Positions 18,682 to 28,277 of a stretch of 64,000 nucleotides of DNA are shown here, piece by piece. This DNA comes from Xanthobacter sp. NM-25 (GTDB lineage: Bacteria > Pseudomonadota > Alphaproteobacteria > Rhizobiales > Xanthobacteraceae), in assembly GCF_022138605.1 (NCBI RefSeq), contig NZ_JACBFS010000003.1, positions 124,001 to 188,000 of the forward strand, in the 5' to 3' direction. The position numbers and the translations under genes were made by a program. How positions within the stretch are numbered: the first letter of the stretch is position 1; the number at the start of each line of letters is the position of its first letter. The notes under the pieces are model-generated. The model was not told where the DNA came from. It saw only the letters and a program-made list of their open reading frames with translations, and ran no database searches.

Positions 18682-18713
18682 GCCCCGCGCAAAGGAGGTC
18701 CGCGCGGGGCAGC
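18679..18713 (-). terminator. Strong hairpin after the nitrilase gene
   Basis: Perfect 12-bp stem (GCTGCCCCGCGC at 18679-18690, GCGCGGGGCAGC at 18702-18713) with an 11-nt loop, 17 nt after the nitrilase stop. There is no T-tract, so it is a possible factor-assisted terminator or mRNA 3'-end stabiliser. Confidence 0.6.
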
Positions 18714-18729
18714 AGCCGGTCCGCCCCGG

Positions 18730-19656
18730 TCAGGGCTTGAGGCGGACGGCGTCCTGCGGCGCTTCGTTCACCGTCAGGGTGAACACGTCGGGGCGGGCAT
18801 AATGGCCGGCCACGTCGAAATCGAACTTGCCGCGGGCGAGGTCGTCGAGGTCGAGGGTGGCGGTGATGAGCCCTTCCTCATCGAACAGGGGCCCGGCCAG
18901 CACCTGGCCCAGCGGATCGATGATGGCCGAGCCGCCGTGCATCAGCAGGGTGTCCGGATCATCCGACACCGTGCAGCGATAATCCTCCGGGAAGTCGGCC
19001 CGGCGCACCACCTGGCAGGAGGTGAGCACGAAGCAGCGGCCTTCCATGGCGATATGGCGCATGGTGGGCAGCCAGGTCTCGCGATCATCGGCGGTGGGGG
19101 CGCAATAGAGGGAGACGCCCTTGGCATACATGGTCATGCGCAGCATGGGCATGTAGTTCTCCCAGCAGATCACCGCGCCGATCTTGCCGATGGGCGTGTC
19201 GATGACCGGCAAAGTGGAGCCGTCGCCGAAGCCCCAGGCGAGCCGCTCGCCGGCGGTGGGCATCAGCTTTCTGTGCTTGCCCAGCAGGGCGCCGTCCGGG
19301 CCGAAATAGAGCGCGGTGCAATATTGGGTGCCGAGCTCGCGCTCCATAACCCCGATCACCACATAGGTGCCGGCCGCCGCCGCCGCGGCGCCCAGGCGCT
19401 CGGTTTCCGGGCCGGGCACGGAGATGGCGGCGTCGAGATAGCGGCGGAACTCGTCGCGCCCGCGGGCGGTGCGCACGCCGATGGAAATGTCGAAATCCGA
19501 GCCCTTGGGATAGCCGGAGAGGAACGCCTCCGGAAACACCACGATCTGGCAGCCCGCCGCGCCCGCCTTGGCGATCCAGGCTTCGGCCTTGGCAAGGCTC
19601 GCTTCCACGTCATAGGGCACCGCACCCACCTGGGCGACGCCGGCTGTGATCTTCAT
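18730..19656 (-). CDS. Nitrilase (carbon-nitrogen hydrolase family)
   Basis: 308-residue cytoplasmic enzyme that hydrolyses a nitrile to the carboxylic acid and ammonia. The catalytic triad is visible: Glu43 in FPEAFLSGYP, Lys130 in HRKLMPTAGERL, and Cys164 in ICWENYMPMLR. CWENYMP is characteristic of the true nitrilase branch rather than amidases or cyanide hydratases. The ATG follows GGAGAA. It lies downstream of a complete HAAT importer in one direction (38 bp after livF) and upstream of the TrmB-type regulator, so a nitrile or nitrile-derived ligand is a plausible import substrate. Confidence 0.93.
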   Translation of the reverse strand: MKITAGVAQVGAVPYDVEASLAKAEAWIAKAGAAGCQIVVFPEAFLSGYPKGSDFDISIGVRTARGRDEFRRYLDAAISVPGPETERLGAAAAAAGTYVVIGVMERELGTQYCTALYFGPDGALLGKHRKLMPTAGERLAWGFGDGSTLPVIDTPIGKIGAVICWENYMPMLRMTMYAKGVSLYCAPTADDRETWLPTMRHIAMEGRCFVLTSCQVVRRADFPEDYRCTVSDDPDTLLMHGGSAIIDPLGQVLAGPLFDEEGLITATLDLDDLARGKFDFDVAGHYARPDVFTLTVNEAPQDAVRLKP

Positions 19657-19694
19657 CGATTTTCTCCTTGGAAACGCTTCGGGCGGCTTTCGCG

Positions 19695-20391
19695 CTACAC
19701 GCCGAGATAGGCGCGGCGCACCGCCGGATCGGCCTTGAGGCTCTGCGCGCTGCCGGACAGCACCACGTGGCCGGCCTCCAGCACGTAGCCGCGATGGGCG
19801 ACATCGAGGGCCAGCACCGCATTCTGCTCCACCAGCAGCACCGCCACGCCCTGGCGGTTGATCTCGCCGATGGCCGCATGCAGCTCGTCCACCACGATGG
19901 GTGCGAGGCCGTGGCTCGGCTCGTCGAGCAGCAAGAGCTTGGGATTGCCCATGAGCGCGCGGCCGATGGACACCATCTGCTGCTCGCCGCCGGACATGGA
20001 GCCGGCCATCTGGGTGCGCCGCTCGCCGAGGCGCGGGAACAGGGTCAGCACCCGGTCGATGCGGGCCTGCAGGTCGCTGGCGCGGCGGTCGCCGTAGGCA
20101 CCCATCATCAGGTTGTCCATGGTGGACATGCGGGGGAACACGTGCCGGCCTTCCGGCACATGGCCGATGCCCAGGGCCGGGATGGTGTGGGCCGGCCGGC
20201 CGAGCAGGGGCGCCCCCTCGAACAGGATGGTGCCGCGCGCCTTGGCGACGAGGCCGGAGATGGTGCGCAGAAGCGTCGTTTTGCCGGCGGTGTTGGCGCC
20301 CAGCACCGCCACCGTTTCGCCCGCCTTCACCTCCAGCTCCACATGCTCCAGCACGTTGGGGCCGCCATAGGAGACGCTGAGATCACGCACC

Positions 20392-20399
<8 letters not shown>
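19695..20399 (-). CDS. livF: HAAT ABC transporter ATP-binding protein (LivF type), nitrilase cluster
   Basis: 234-residue LivF-type ATPase with Walker A GANTAGKTTLLRTISG (Thr in place of the usual Gly), signature MSGGEQQMVSIGRAL, Walker B LLLDEPSHGLAP and switch LLVEQNAVLAL. It overlaps the livG stop by 8 nt. It completes the second HAAT importer and is followed closely by the nitrilase gene. Confidence 0.93.
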
Positions 20400-21143
<744 letters not shown>

Positions 21144-21147
<4 letters not shown>

Positions 21148-22151
21148 CCGCGCGCTCCCTCGGTGGCCGGTTGCGCCTTGGGCTGCGTTTTTCCTTTGGT
21201 CTTGGGGAAGAAAGCCATGATGCCGCGCGGCTGGATCAGGATGGCGGCGATGAGGATGAGGCCGAACACCAGCTGCGACAGGCCCGCCGCCCGCGACGAC
21301 AGATAGGCGTTGGCCACTTCCTCCAGCGGGATCAGGAACAGGGCGCCGATGATGGGGCCGCCCAGGGTGCCGAGGCCGCCGACGATGGCGATCATGGCCA
21401 TGCGCACCGAGATGCCGGACAAGGAGAAGATGGAGTCCGGATCGAAGAAGAAGGTGAACTGGGCGAACACCGTGCCGCACATGGCGGTGAGCGCCGCCGA
21501 GATCACGCTCGCCACCAGCTTTACCCGGAAGGTATTGACGCCGGCCACTTCCGCCGCCGCCTCATTCTCCCGCACCGCCCGCAGGCGATAGCCCATGGCG
21601 CCGTGGGCGAGCACGTAGAACACCACGCACACGATCACCAGCAAGGCGAGGATGATCCAGTAATAAGACGACACCGCGCGGAAGGCGAAGCTGAGCGGCT
21701 GGGTGCCGAGGAAGGGCACGGTGAGCCCCACCGGGCCGCCGGACAGATCCGCCCAGCTGTTGGCGATCACCCGCAGCACCTCGGCGAAGGCGAGCGTGGC
21801 CAGTGCGAAATAATGGCCCTTCAGGCGGAAGGTGGGCACCGACAGCAGCGCCGCAGCCAAGCCGGCCACCACCGCCCCGGCCAGCATGCCGATCCACGGC
21901 GAGATGCCGAGCCGCAGGAACAGCAAGGTGGAGGTGTAGGCGCCGAGGCCGAAGAAGGCGGCGTGGCCCAGCGAGATCTGGTTGGCGAGGCCGCCGATGA
22001 TGTTCCACGACTGGGCCATGGCGGCGAACAGCAGGGCCATGGCCGCCACCCGCAGCAGATGCCCGCGCGGATCCACGAACAGCGGCAGGAGCGCCGCGGC
22101 GATGAAGAAGAGGAGCAGCACCACGTGCCCCGGCTTGAGTGCGAAGCGCAA
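21144..22151 (-). CDS. livM: HAAT ABC transporter permease (LivM type), nitrilase cluster
   Basis: 335-residue inner-membrane permease with LivM hallmarks: GGLANQISLGHAAFFGLGAY near residue 53 and LRAVRENEAAAEVAGV near 195. A basic, Lys-rich C-terminal tail (KTKGKTQPKAQ) extends into the cytoplasm. It is 3 bp downstream of livH and overlaps livG by 4 nt. Confidence 0.93.
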
Positions 22152-22154
22152 CGT

Positions 22155-23006
22155 TCAGGCCCCCTTGATGAGGCCCTGCGGGCGCAGGGCGAGCACGGCG
22201 ATGAAGATGACGAACAGGAACAAGTTCTGCAGCTGGATGGGGAAGAACAGCGCCGACAGCGACTGGACGATGCCCACCACCAGGCCGCCCACCAGGGCGC
22301 CGGTGACGCTGCCGAGCCCGCCCAGCACCACCACCGTGAACATCAGCACCACGAACTGGCCGCCCACCGTGGGGCTCACCGTGATGTAGGGCAGGATGAC
22401 GGCGCCGCCGAAGGCGGTGAGGCCGACGCCGAGGCCGAAGGCGAAGCCATAGGTGCGCTTGGTGTCCACCCCCACCAGGGTCGAGGCCATGGGGTCCTGC
22501 GCCACGGCGCGGATGGCCCGCCCGCTCCAGCTGCGCTCCAGGAACAGCCACAAAGCGAGGGAGAGCACCACGGCGGCGATGAAGGCATAGAGATAGGGCG
22601 CGCTGATGAAGATGTCGCCGAGGCGATAGCCTTCCACCTGATAGGGCACGCTCACCGAGCGGAAATCAGAGCCGAAGGCGATGAGGGCGGCATTCTCGAT
22701 GACGATCATGAGCCCCACGGTGAGAAACACCTGGGCGGCCGGCGGCGCTTTCAACACCCGCTGGATGAGCAGGCGCTGCACGCCGTAGCCCACGGCGAAC
22801 ACGATGATGAAGGAGAGCACCGAGCCCAGCAGCGGATCGAGCCCCAGCATGCGCCAGGCGAACCACGCCACATACATGCCCAGCATGAGGAATTCCGCGT
22901 GGGCGAAGTTGACCACTCCGAGCACGCCGAACACCAGCGACAGTCCGGTGGAGATCACACCATAGACGCCGCCGAGCAGGATGCCGTCGACGAGAGCCTG
23001 AATCAT
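22155..23006 (-). CDS. livH: HAAT ABC transporter permease (LivH type), nitrilase cluster
   Basis: 283-residue inner-membrane permease. The start MIQALVDGILLGGVYGVIST, the segment FGVLGVVNFAHAEFLMLGMY and the ATPase-contact loop AVAQDPMASTLVGVD are typical of LivH. It is separated from the binding-protein gene by 96 bp that hold a perfect 11-bp hairpin. Confidence 0.93.
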   Translation of the reverse strand: MIQALVDGILLGGVYGVISTGLSLVFGVLGVVNFAHAEFLMLGMYVAWFAWRMLGLDPLLGSVLSFIIVFAVGYGVQRLLIQRVLKAPPAAQVFLTVGLMIVIENAALIAFGSDFRSVSVPYQVEGYRLGDIFISAPYLYAFIAAVVLSLALWLFLERSWSGRAIRAVAQDPMASTLVGVDTKRTYGFAFGLGVGLTAFGGAVILPYITVSPTVGGQFVVLMFTVVVLGGLGSVTGALVGGLVVGIVQSLSALFFPIQLQNLFLFVIFIAVLALRPQGLIKGA

Positions 23007-23043
23007 GCCTTGATCCGTTCCGTGATCCGGTCTTGGAGAAGGA

Positions 23044-23068
23044 ACCCTTCCCGCACGGCGGGAAGGGT
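23044..23068 (-). promoter_or_regulatory. Stem-loop between binding-protein and livH genes, nitrilase cluster
   Basis: Perfect 11-bp stem (ACCCTTCCCGC at 23044-23054, GCGGGAAGGGT at 23058-23068) with a 3-nt loop and no T-tract. It is positionally equivalent to the hairpin at 11518-11549 but of different sequence, consistent with differential expression of binding protein over permease. Confidence 0.7.
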
Positions 23069-23102
23069 CGGGCGTTTCGATGGGGGGATCAGATCCGCCC
23101 GC

Positions 23103-24320
23103 TCACTCGACGGTCTTGCCGCGCCAGATGGGCTTCTGCTTGGCGGCCTTGGGCGGGTAGACGGTGACCGGCTCGTCGCCGCGCCACTGCACGAACACCG
23201 GGAACGACGATGCATTGAGCCCGTTGGCGTCGAACTTGATGCAGCCGCCCGGCACGCCCTGGGCGAAGCCCTTGCAATAGTCGAGGGAGGCGAGCTCGGC
23301 GCGCACCTTCTCGGGGTCGGCGGACTTCGCCTTCTCCATGGCCTGTACCACCGCGTCCAGGGCGGCGGCGTGGATCAGCGCCTCATGGGTGATGAAGGTG
23401 CCGTACTTCTTCTTGTATTCGGCGGCCACCTCGGGGATCAGGTCGCCGGAAGCGGCGGCCACCGAGAGCACGCCTTCGGCATAGTCGCCGAGGCCCTTCT
23501 TGAAATCGGGAATGATGTAGCCGGCGGCGCCGCCCACCACCGGAATGTCGATATTTTGCTGGCGCAGGGCGCGGATGATCTGCAGGCCGTCATTGAGGTA
23601 GGAGACCGGGAACGCCATCTGCGCGCCGGAGGCCTTCAGCTTGTTCACCAGCGGGGACACGTCGGTGATGCCGAGGGGATAGGCCTCGTCCATCACCACC
23701 TCGACGCCGGCCGCCTTGGCCGCGTCGCGCAGGCCCTTGGCCTGGGCGGTGCCATAGGCGGTGTCTTCATAAAGGATGGCGATCTTGTCGATCTTCTCGC
23801 CGGCGGCCTTAGCGATCTCGGTGGCGTAGTTGAACTGCGCCGCGCCGAACACCGTGCCCTTGGGGGAGACCTGGAACACGTATTTGTAGCCGCGCCCGGT
23901 GATCTGGTCGGCGAAGGCGAAGGTCACCAGCGGAATGCCGGCGCGCTCGGTCACTTCCGAGGCGGCGAGGGTGGTGGAGGAAACGAAGGCGCCGATCACC
24001 GCGCTCACGCCGTTCTGCGAAATCAGCCGCTGGGTGGCGGCGGCGGCGGTGTTGGGGGTCGGCACGTCGGCTGTCACCAGCTTGATCTTGGCGCCGCCCA
24101 GCGCCTTGATGCCGCCGGCGGCATTGATGGTGTCGGCGGCGAGCTCGATGCCGCGCAGGGAGCCGATGCCGAACTGGGCGTTCGGCCCGCTCAGGGGCTG
24201 GATGACGCCGATCACCACATCATCCGCCGCCCGCGCCGCCAGCGGCGCGCCGGCCGCGAGAAGGCCCGCTCCCAGAAGCGCCGCCACAGCGCCGCGCCGG
24301 CCGAGGGTTGCCACAGTCAT
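23103..24320 (-). CDS. HAAT periplasmic substrate-binding protein, nitrilase cluster
   Basis: 405-residue type I periplasmic binding protein. Basic N-terminus, hydrophobic core GAVAALLGAGLLAAG and a signal-peptidase site after LAARAA. The mature protein starts DDVVIGVIQPLSGPNAQFG. It is the first gene of the second liv operon (SBP-H-M-G-F-nitrilase). The promoter must lie in the AT-rich gap upstream. Ligand is unknown; the nitrilase suggests a nitrile, amide or amino-acid-like compound. Confidence 0.92.
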   Translation of the reverse strand: MTVATLGRRGAVAALLGAGLLAAGAPLAARAADDVVIGVIQPLSGPNAQFGIGSLRGIELAADTINAAGGIKALGGAKIKLVTADVPTPNTAAAATQRLISQNGVSAVIGAFVSSTTLAASEVTERAGIPLVTFAFADQITGRGYKYVFQVSPKGTVFGAAQFNYATEIAKAAGEKIDKIAILYEDTAYGTAQAKGLRDAAKAAGVEVVMDEAYPLGITDVSPLVNKLKASGAQMAFPVSYLNDGLQIIRALRQQNIDIPVVGGAAGYIIPDFKKGLGDYAEGVLSVAAASGDLIPEVAAEYKKKYGTFITHEALIHAAALDAVVQAMEKAKSADPEKVRAELASLDYCKGFAQGVPGGCIKFDANGLNASSFPVFVQWRGDEPVTVYPPKAAKQKPIWRGKTVE

Positions 24321-25106
24321 CTTTCCGCCTTTCCGCTCATTATCCCACTGGATCGCCGAACGCTACGGCGTGTCACGATATTCCGTCAACATATGCCGTG
24401 AGCGATATTTTGTGCAGAGGCGCGTCGGCTTGCATTGAAAGTAGCTAACTATTTGAAAAATAATAAATTTATACGCATAATTTTACGGCATAACGGGTCC
24501 ATGAATGGCCGGTTATGAAGTGTCGGAAATATTCGACATATATTTTTCTGGTTGAGTCTCTGTGTGTCGCCGCTCCTTTGGTTGCATGAGGCTGATACGT
24601 CGGACGTTGCCGACGGCATTGATAGGGCCAGGTTTCGATGATGATAGGGATATGGACAGAGAGAATGGGGAGACAGGCGCCGGAAATGTCGGAAAATATG
24701 GACGATTGTCCTGCCGCGCCATGCTTCTGGCGTGCGCCGGAGGTGCGGCGCAGAACGCGCAGCCCCTGGGTCCGGTTGGCCTCTGCAGGGGGCGGGCCTG
24801 GTTCTGCCGCTGGTGAGGGAAGGCGGTGGAGCGGGCGGCGCCGCCTGTTGGCGTGGGTCTCAGGACGCGCGCGTCGGGGCGCGCGGCCGGAGGCTTCCGG
24901 CGCGGCGCGCGATCATTCAGATGGCGGGTCTTGTGGGCGGCGCCGGCTGGGAGACGCAGGGCGCGGGCCTCGGCTCTCCGTCCCGTCATCGCCATGAACC
25001 GGTGGGGGCGGTGAGAGCGCTGCCGGGGTGCGCGGTGAAGCGGGCGCGAAGGGCTCTCCGCCGGTCGGGCCTGGCCCATCATGGGGCGGGACCGGCCGGC
25101 GGATGC
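24321..25106. other. Non-coding gap, AT-rich at its start, upstream of the second liv operon
   Basis: 786 bp with no convincing gene. The first 280 bp are clearly AT-richer than anything nearby and should hold the promoter of the leftward liv operon. I see a repeated CGATATT (24376-24382, 24403-24409) and an inverted repeat TGTCG-8 nt-CGACA (24521-24538). From about 24660 the sequence is GC-rich again with only low-complexity Arg/Gly/Pro-type frames on both strands. It may be gene debris or a boundary between islands. Confidence 0.5.
24521..24538. promoter_or_regulatory. Inverted repeat in AT-rich gap
   Basis: TGTCG at 24521-24525 and CGACA at 24534-24538 around an AT-rich centre, about 200 bp upstream of the second liv operon. 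It is a candidate operator; the binding protein is unknown. Confidence 0.35.
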
Positions 25107-25892
25107 TCAGGTGAGCGCGGCCATCACATGGCTCAGGAAGACATCGGGCGCCGTCTGCGAGAGGGCGTGGCCGCCCCAGGGCACCAGCGCCAGCTCGGCG
25201 CCGGGGATGGCTTGGGCCATTTCCCGGGAGAGGTGGGGCGGGGTCAGCGTGTCGTCGCTGGCGCACAGCACCAGGGTGCGCGCGCGCACCTTGGGTAACC
25301 AGGCGCGGCGATCGAAGTTCAGCAGCATGTCCACCCGCCCCGCCATGGTTTCGGAAGGTGGGCTCGATGCGATCATGCCCCCCACCAGCGCCTCCAGCCG
25401 GGCGGCGTCGGCGGCGATCCAGTCGGGCGGGTAGAGGAACAGCGGCGTCGCCCGGTGATAGGCGGCGGTGCCTGCGCCCAGCAGCAGCTCCTTGCGCACC
25501 TTGAAGCACTGGTCGAAATAGGGGTCGGGGCCCGCCCAGCCGGCGTAGAGCACCAGCCCGTCGAGCCGCTCCGGCGCCTCCGCACCCAGGATCTGCCCCA
25601 CCGCGGCGCCGGTGGAATGGCCCACCAGATGGGCCTTGGGAATGGCGAGATGATCCATCAGTGCCACCACGTCCGCCGCCAGCGCCTCCACCGTGTGGGA
25701 GCTGCGGCGGCTCACCGTGTCGCCGGTGCCCATATGGTCGTGGGTGACGACGGTGAAGTGGGGCGTGAGCCGATCGCGGACGCTGGCCCAATAATGGCGC
25801 GAGCCGCCAAGGCCGGTGACCAGCAGCAGCGGCGGGCCGGCGCCCGCCACCTCATAGACGAGGGTGCCGTCGGGGCGTGGGAGGGTGTCCAT
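25107..25892 (-). CDS. rutD: Alpha/beta hydrolase, RutD-like
   Basis: 261 residues, alpha/beta-hydrolase fold, cytoplasmic. Nucleophile Ser93 in GHSTG, acid Asp in CASDDTL, catalytic His242 in WGGHAL. Segments such as CFKVRKELLLGAG and PLFLYPPDWIA match RutD, the aminoacrylate/carbamate hydrolase of pyrimidine degradation. NicD (N-formylmaleamate deformylase) is a related alternative. It is the last gene of the leftward operon, 7 bp after the RutB-like gene. RutA and RutF are not in the window. I am confident of the family, less of the exact reaction. Confidence 0.82.
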   Translation of the reverse strand: MDTLPRPDGTLVYEVAGAGPPLLLVTGLGGSRHYWASVRDRLTPHFTVVTHDHMGTGDTVSRRSSHTVEALAADVVALMDHLAIPKAHLVGHSTGAAVGQILGAEAPERLDGLVLYAGWAGPDPYFDQCFKVRKELLLGAGTAAYHRATPLFLYPPDWIAADAARLEALVGGMIASSPPSETMAGRVDMLLNFDRRAWLPKVRARTLVLCASDDTLTPPHLSREMAQAIPGAELALVPWGGHALSQTAPDVFLSHVMAALT

Positions 25893-25899
25893 TCCGCCC

Positions 25900-26619
25900 T
25901 CACGCCGCCTGCCGGGCCGCGCCCGAAAGGGCGGTGGCCACCGCATCCGCCGGTGCCGTCCAGCCGAGGAAGTTCTCCACGTTGAACACGCTTGCCTCAT
26001 AGATGTGGGCGGGGCCGGCCTGCAGGGTGGCGTCGGGCACCATCAGGGCGAAGAATTCGCGGTGGTAGGCATCGCGCAACGTGGATTCCACGCACACGTT
26101 GGTGTTCACCCCCACCAGCAACAAAGTGGTGATGCCACGGGCCCGCAGCAATTGCTCCAGATGGGTGCCGGCAAAGCCGCTGTAGCGCGCCTTCGGCACC
26201 ACCGCTTCCCCCGGCCTGGGGGTGAGCTCGGCGACGATCTCATGATCCCAGGTGCCATGGGTGATGAGCTTGCCCCGCTCCTGCGGATGGGCGCGCATGT
26301 ATTTGAGGGCGTTGGACTTGTACCACACCGGCGCGGTCGGCCCGCCGGCCTCGGTCTGCTCCGGCGAGAAGCCGTTCTGCAGGTGGGCGATGAACAGGCC
26401 GGCGGCGCGCGCGGCCTCCAGCACCCGGGCGGCTGCGGCGATCACCGGGGCGCTGGTGGAGACATCGAAGCCCACCCGGTCGAGATAGCCGCCCTTGGAA
26501 AGGTACGCGTTCTGCATGTCCACCACCACCAAGGCCGTGGTGGCGGGGTGGATGGCGATGGGCTCCGGCCGGGCGGGAATGACGAGATCGGCGCCGGCGG
26601 CGGTGGGAATGGGGGTCAT
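25900..26619 (-). CDS. rutB: Isochorismatase-family amidohydrolase, RutB-like
   Basis: 239-residue cysteine hydrolase. Catalytic Asp34 in VVVDMQNAY, Lys143 in PKARYSGF and Cys176 in GVNTNVCVESTLRDAY. The stretches GGYLDRVGFDVST and YKSNALKYMRA closely resemble RutB, which hydrolyses (peroxy)ureidoacrylate to aminoacrylate/carbamate. NicF (maleamate amidohydrolase) belongs to the same superfamily and is the main alternative. It sits between a permease gene (4 bp) and the RutD-like hydrolase (7 bp), so import and two hydrolytic steps are co-expressed. Confidence 0.88.
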   Translation of the reverse strand: MTPIPTAAGADLVIPARPEPIAIHPATTALVVVDMQNAYLSKGGYLDRVGFDVSTSAPVIAAAARVLEAARAAGLFIAHLQNGFSPEQTEAGGPTAPVWYKSNALKYMRAHPQERGKLITHGTWDHEIVAELTPRPGEAVVPKARYSGFAGTHLEQLLRARGITTLLLVGVNTNVCVESTLRDAYHREFFALMVPDATLQAGPAHIYEASVFNVENFLGWTAPADAVATALSGAARQAA

Positions 26620-26623
26620 CCAA

Positions 26624-27463
26624 TCAATCTCCGTAACGCTTCAGGGCGAGGGCCTCGGCCAGCACCACCAGGGCATAGAGGGCGAGGCCGATGACGCACA
26701 GAAGCACGATGGCGGCGAAGATGAGAGCCATCTCCGCCTGGGAGGCGGCAAACAGGATCATGTAGCCGAGGCCGGCTTGGGCGGTGATGAACTCGCCCAC
26801 GATGACGCCGATCATCGCAAAGGTGATGGCGATTTTCAGCCCGGAGAAGATGTGCGGCACCGCGGCGGGGAAACGCACCTCAGTATAGACCTTCCACGGC
26901 CGTGCCCCCACCGCCTTGCAGAGCCGGAGCAGGTCGCGGTCGACGCTGGTGAGGCCGGTCAGGGTCGCCACCACCACCGGGAAGAAGGAGATGAACACCG
27001 AGAAGGTGATGCGCGACGAGCTGCCGATGCCGAGCCAGACGATGAACAAGGGCGCCAAAGCGATCTTGGGGATGAGCTGGAAGAAGACGATGTTGGGGTA
27101 GAGCGCCTCCCGCGCCAGCCGCGAGGCGCTCACCAGCACCGCGAGCGCGATGCCGAGCACGGTGGAGATGGCAAAGCCGGCGATGGTCTCCAGGGTGGTG
27201 GGCACCGCCTGCTGCAGCAGGAAGGGCAGGGTTTCCCATAGCCGCACCGCCACCGCCGAAGGGGCCGGCAGCAGCACGTCTGGAATGTTGCGCACCCGCA
27301 CCAGGGCTTCCCAGGCGGCGATCACCAGGGCGGCGGTGACGAGGGGCAGAACGATGGGGCGGGCATGGGCGCGAACGCCCGCCAGCACCCGCGAGAGGGC
27401 TTCCGGCGGCTTGCCGGCCCGGGGCGGGTCGTGGCTATCTGTGGTCATGTGGGTGGCCGTCAT
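26624..27463 (-). CDS. ABC transporter permease (SsuC/TauC type)
   Basis: 279-residue inner-membrane permease with about six hydrophobic segments and the cytoplasmic EAA loop CKAVGARPWKVYTEVRFPAA that contacts the ATPase. The family transports sulfonates, nitrate, taurine, or pyrimidine/thiamine precursors. The N-terminal 30 residues are polar and cytoplasmic. It lies between the ATPase gene (22 bp upstream) and the RutB-like gene. The partner enzymes suggest a nitrogen heterocycle or its breakdown product as ligand (inference). Confidence 0.9.
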   Translation of the reverse strand: MTATHMTTDSHDPPRAGKPPEALSRVLAGVRAHARPIVLPLVTAALVIAAWEALVRVRNIPDVLLPAPSAVAVRLWETLPFLLQQAVPTTLETIAGFAISTVLGIALAVLVSASRLAREALYPNIVFFQLIPKIALAPLFIVWLGIGSSSRITFSVFISFFPVVVATLTGLTSVDRDLLRLCKAVGARPWKVYTEVRFPAAVPHIFSGLKIAITFAMIGVIVGEFITAQAGLGYMILFAASQAEMALIFAAIVLLCVIGLALYALVVLAEALALKRYGD

Positions 27464-27485
27464 GAGCGTCAGCGTTCCGGGCGGC

Positions 27486-28277
27486 TCAATGCATCGCCGG
27501 TGTGGTGCGATGGATCGAGGCCTTGAGGTGGAGATAGAGGTCGTTGAACTCCGGTTCGGCTTCCACCGCCGGCGTGCGCGGCCGCGGAAAGGGCACCCGG
27601 ATGTCCTCGATGATGGTGGAGGGGCGCCGGCCCATCACCAAGATCCGGTCCGAGAGGAAGATGGCCTCGCGGATGGAGTGGGTGATGAAGATGGCGGTCT
27701 TGCGCGTGGTGTCCCAGATGCGGGCGAGCGCCAAGCCCATCTCGTCGCGGGTGATGGCGTCGAGGGCGGAAAAGGGCTCGTCCATCAACAGGATGCGCGG
27801 GTCGGTCACCAGCGCGCGGGCGAGTGCTACCCGCTGGCGCATGCCACCGGAGAGCTCGCGCGGCCGCTTGTCGCGGAACTGCCAGAGATCCACCATGCGC
27901 AGCAGGTGCTCGGCCCGGGCGAGGTCGTCCGCCTCCACCGGGCGGCGCATGCTCACCGGCACCAGCACGTTGTCGAGCACGCTGCGCCAGGGCATCAAAG
28001 TGGGATCCTGGAACATCATGCCGGCGGAGATCTGCGGCCCGGCCACCGGCAGGCCGTCGAGGGTGAGGGCGCCGGAGGTGGCGGGCTCGAGGCCCGCCAC
28101 CATCAGCATGAGTGTGCTCTTGCCGCAGCCCGAGGGGCCGAGGATGGAGACGAAATCGCCGCGGGCGATCTCGAAACTGGCCTCGGCCACCGCCTCCACC
28201 GCCCCGGAGGGGGTGGAATAGACCTTGCGCACGCCGCGCGCGGTGATGGCCTGGAACGGCGCTTCGTCGGTGATCAT
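27486..28277 (-). CDS. ABC transporter ATP-binding protein (SsuB/TauB type)
   Basis: 263-residue ATPase. Walker A GPSGCGKSTLMLMVAG, Q-loop MMFQDPTLMPWRS, signature LSGGMRQRVALARAL, Walker B ILLMDEPFSALD and switch ITHSIREAIFL, all canonical for the nitrate/sulfonate/taurine group. The ATG at 28277 overlaps the binding-protein stop (ATGA); the longer upstream frame is not homologous. Confidence 0.93.
   Translation of the reverse strand: MITDEAPFQAITARGVRKVYSTPSGAVEAVAEASFEIARGDFVSILGPSGCGKSTLMLMVAGLEPATSGALTLDGLPVAGPQISAGMMFQDPTLMPWRSVLDNVLVPVSMRRPVEADDLARAEHLLRMVDLWQFRDKRPRELSGGMRQRVALARALVTDPRILLMDEPFSALDAITRDEMGLALARIWDTTRKTAIFITHSIREAIFLSDRILVMGRRPSTIIEDIRVPFPRPRTPAVEAEPEFNDLYLHLKASIHRTTPAMH

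Noticed and set aside
21171..24401. A 1076-codon open frame on the + strand, antisense to the second liv operon
   Set aside because: It is His/Gln/Gly/Glu-rich with no domain, and lies fully antisense to four well-conserved genes. It is the mirror of GC-rich codon bias.
24513..25082. A 189-codon open frame on the - strand in the AT-rich gap
   Set aside because: Arg/Pro/Ala low complexity, no ribosome site, and it crosses a sharp base-composition change. Not supported as a gene.
25107..26619. A true pyrimidine (Rut) operon
   Set aside because: RutA, RutF and RutG are missing and the transporter is of the NMT1/Ssu type; only RutB-like and RutD-like enzymes plus a RidA protein are present.
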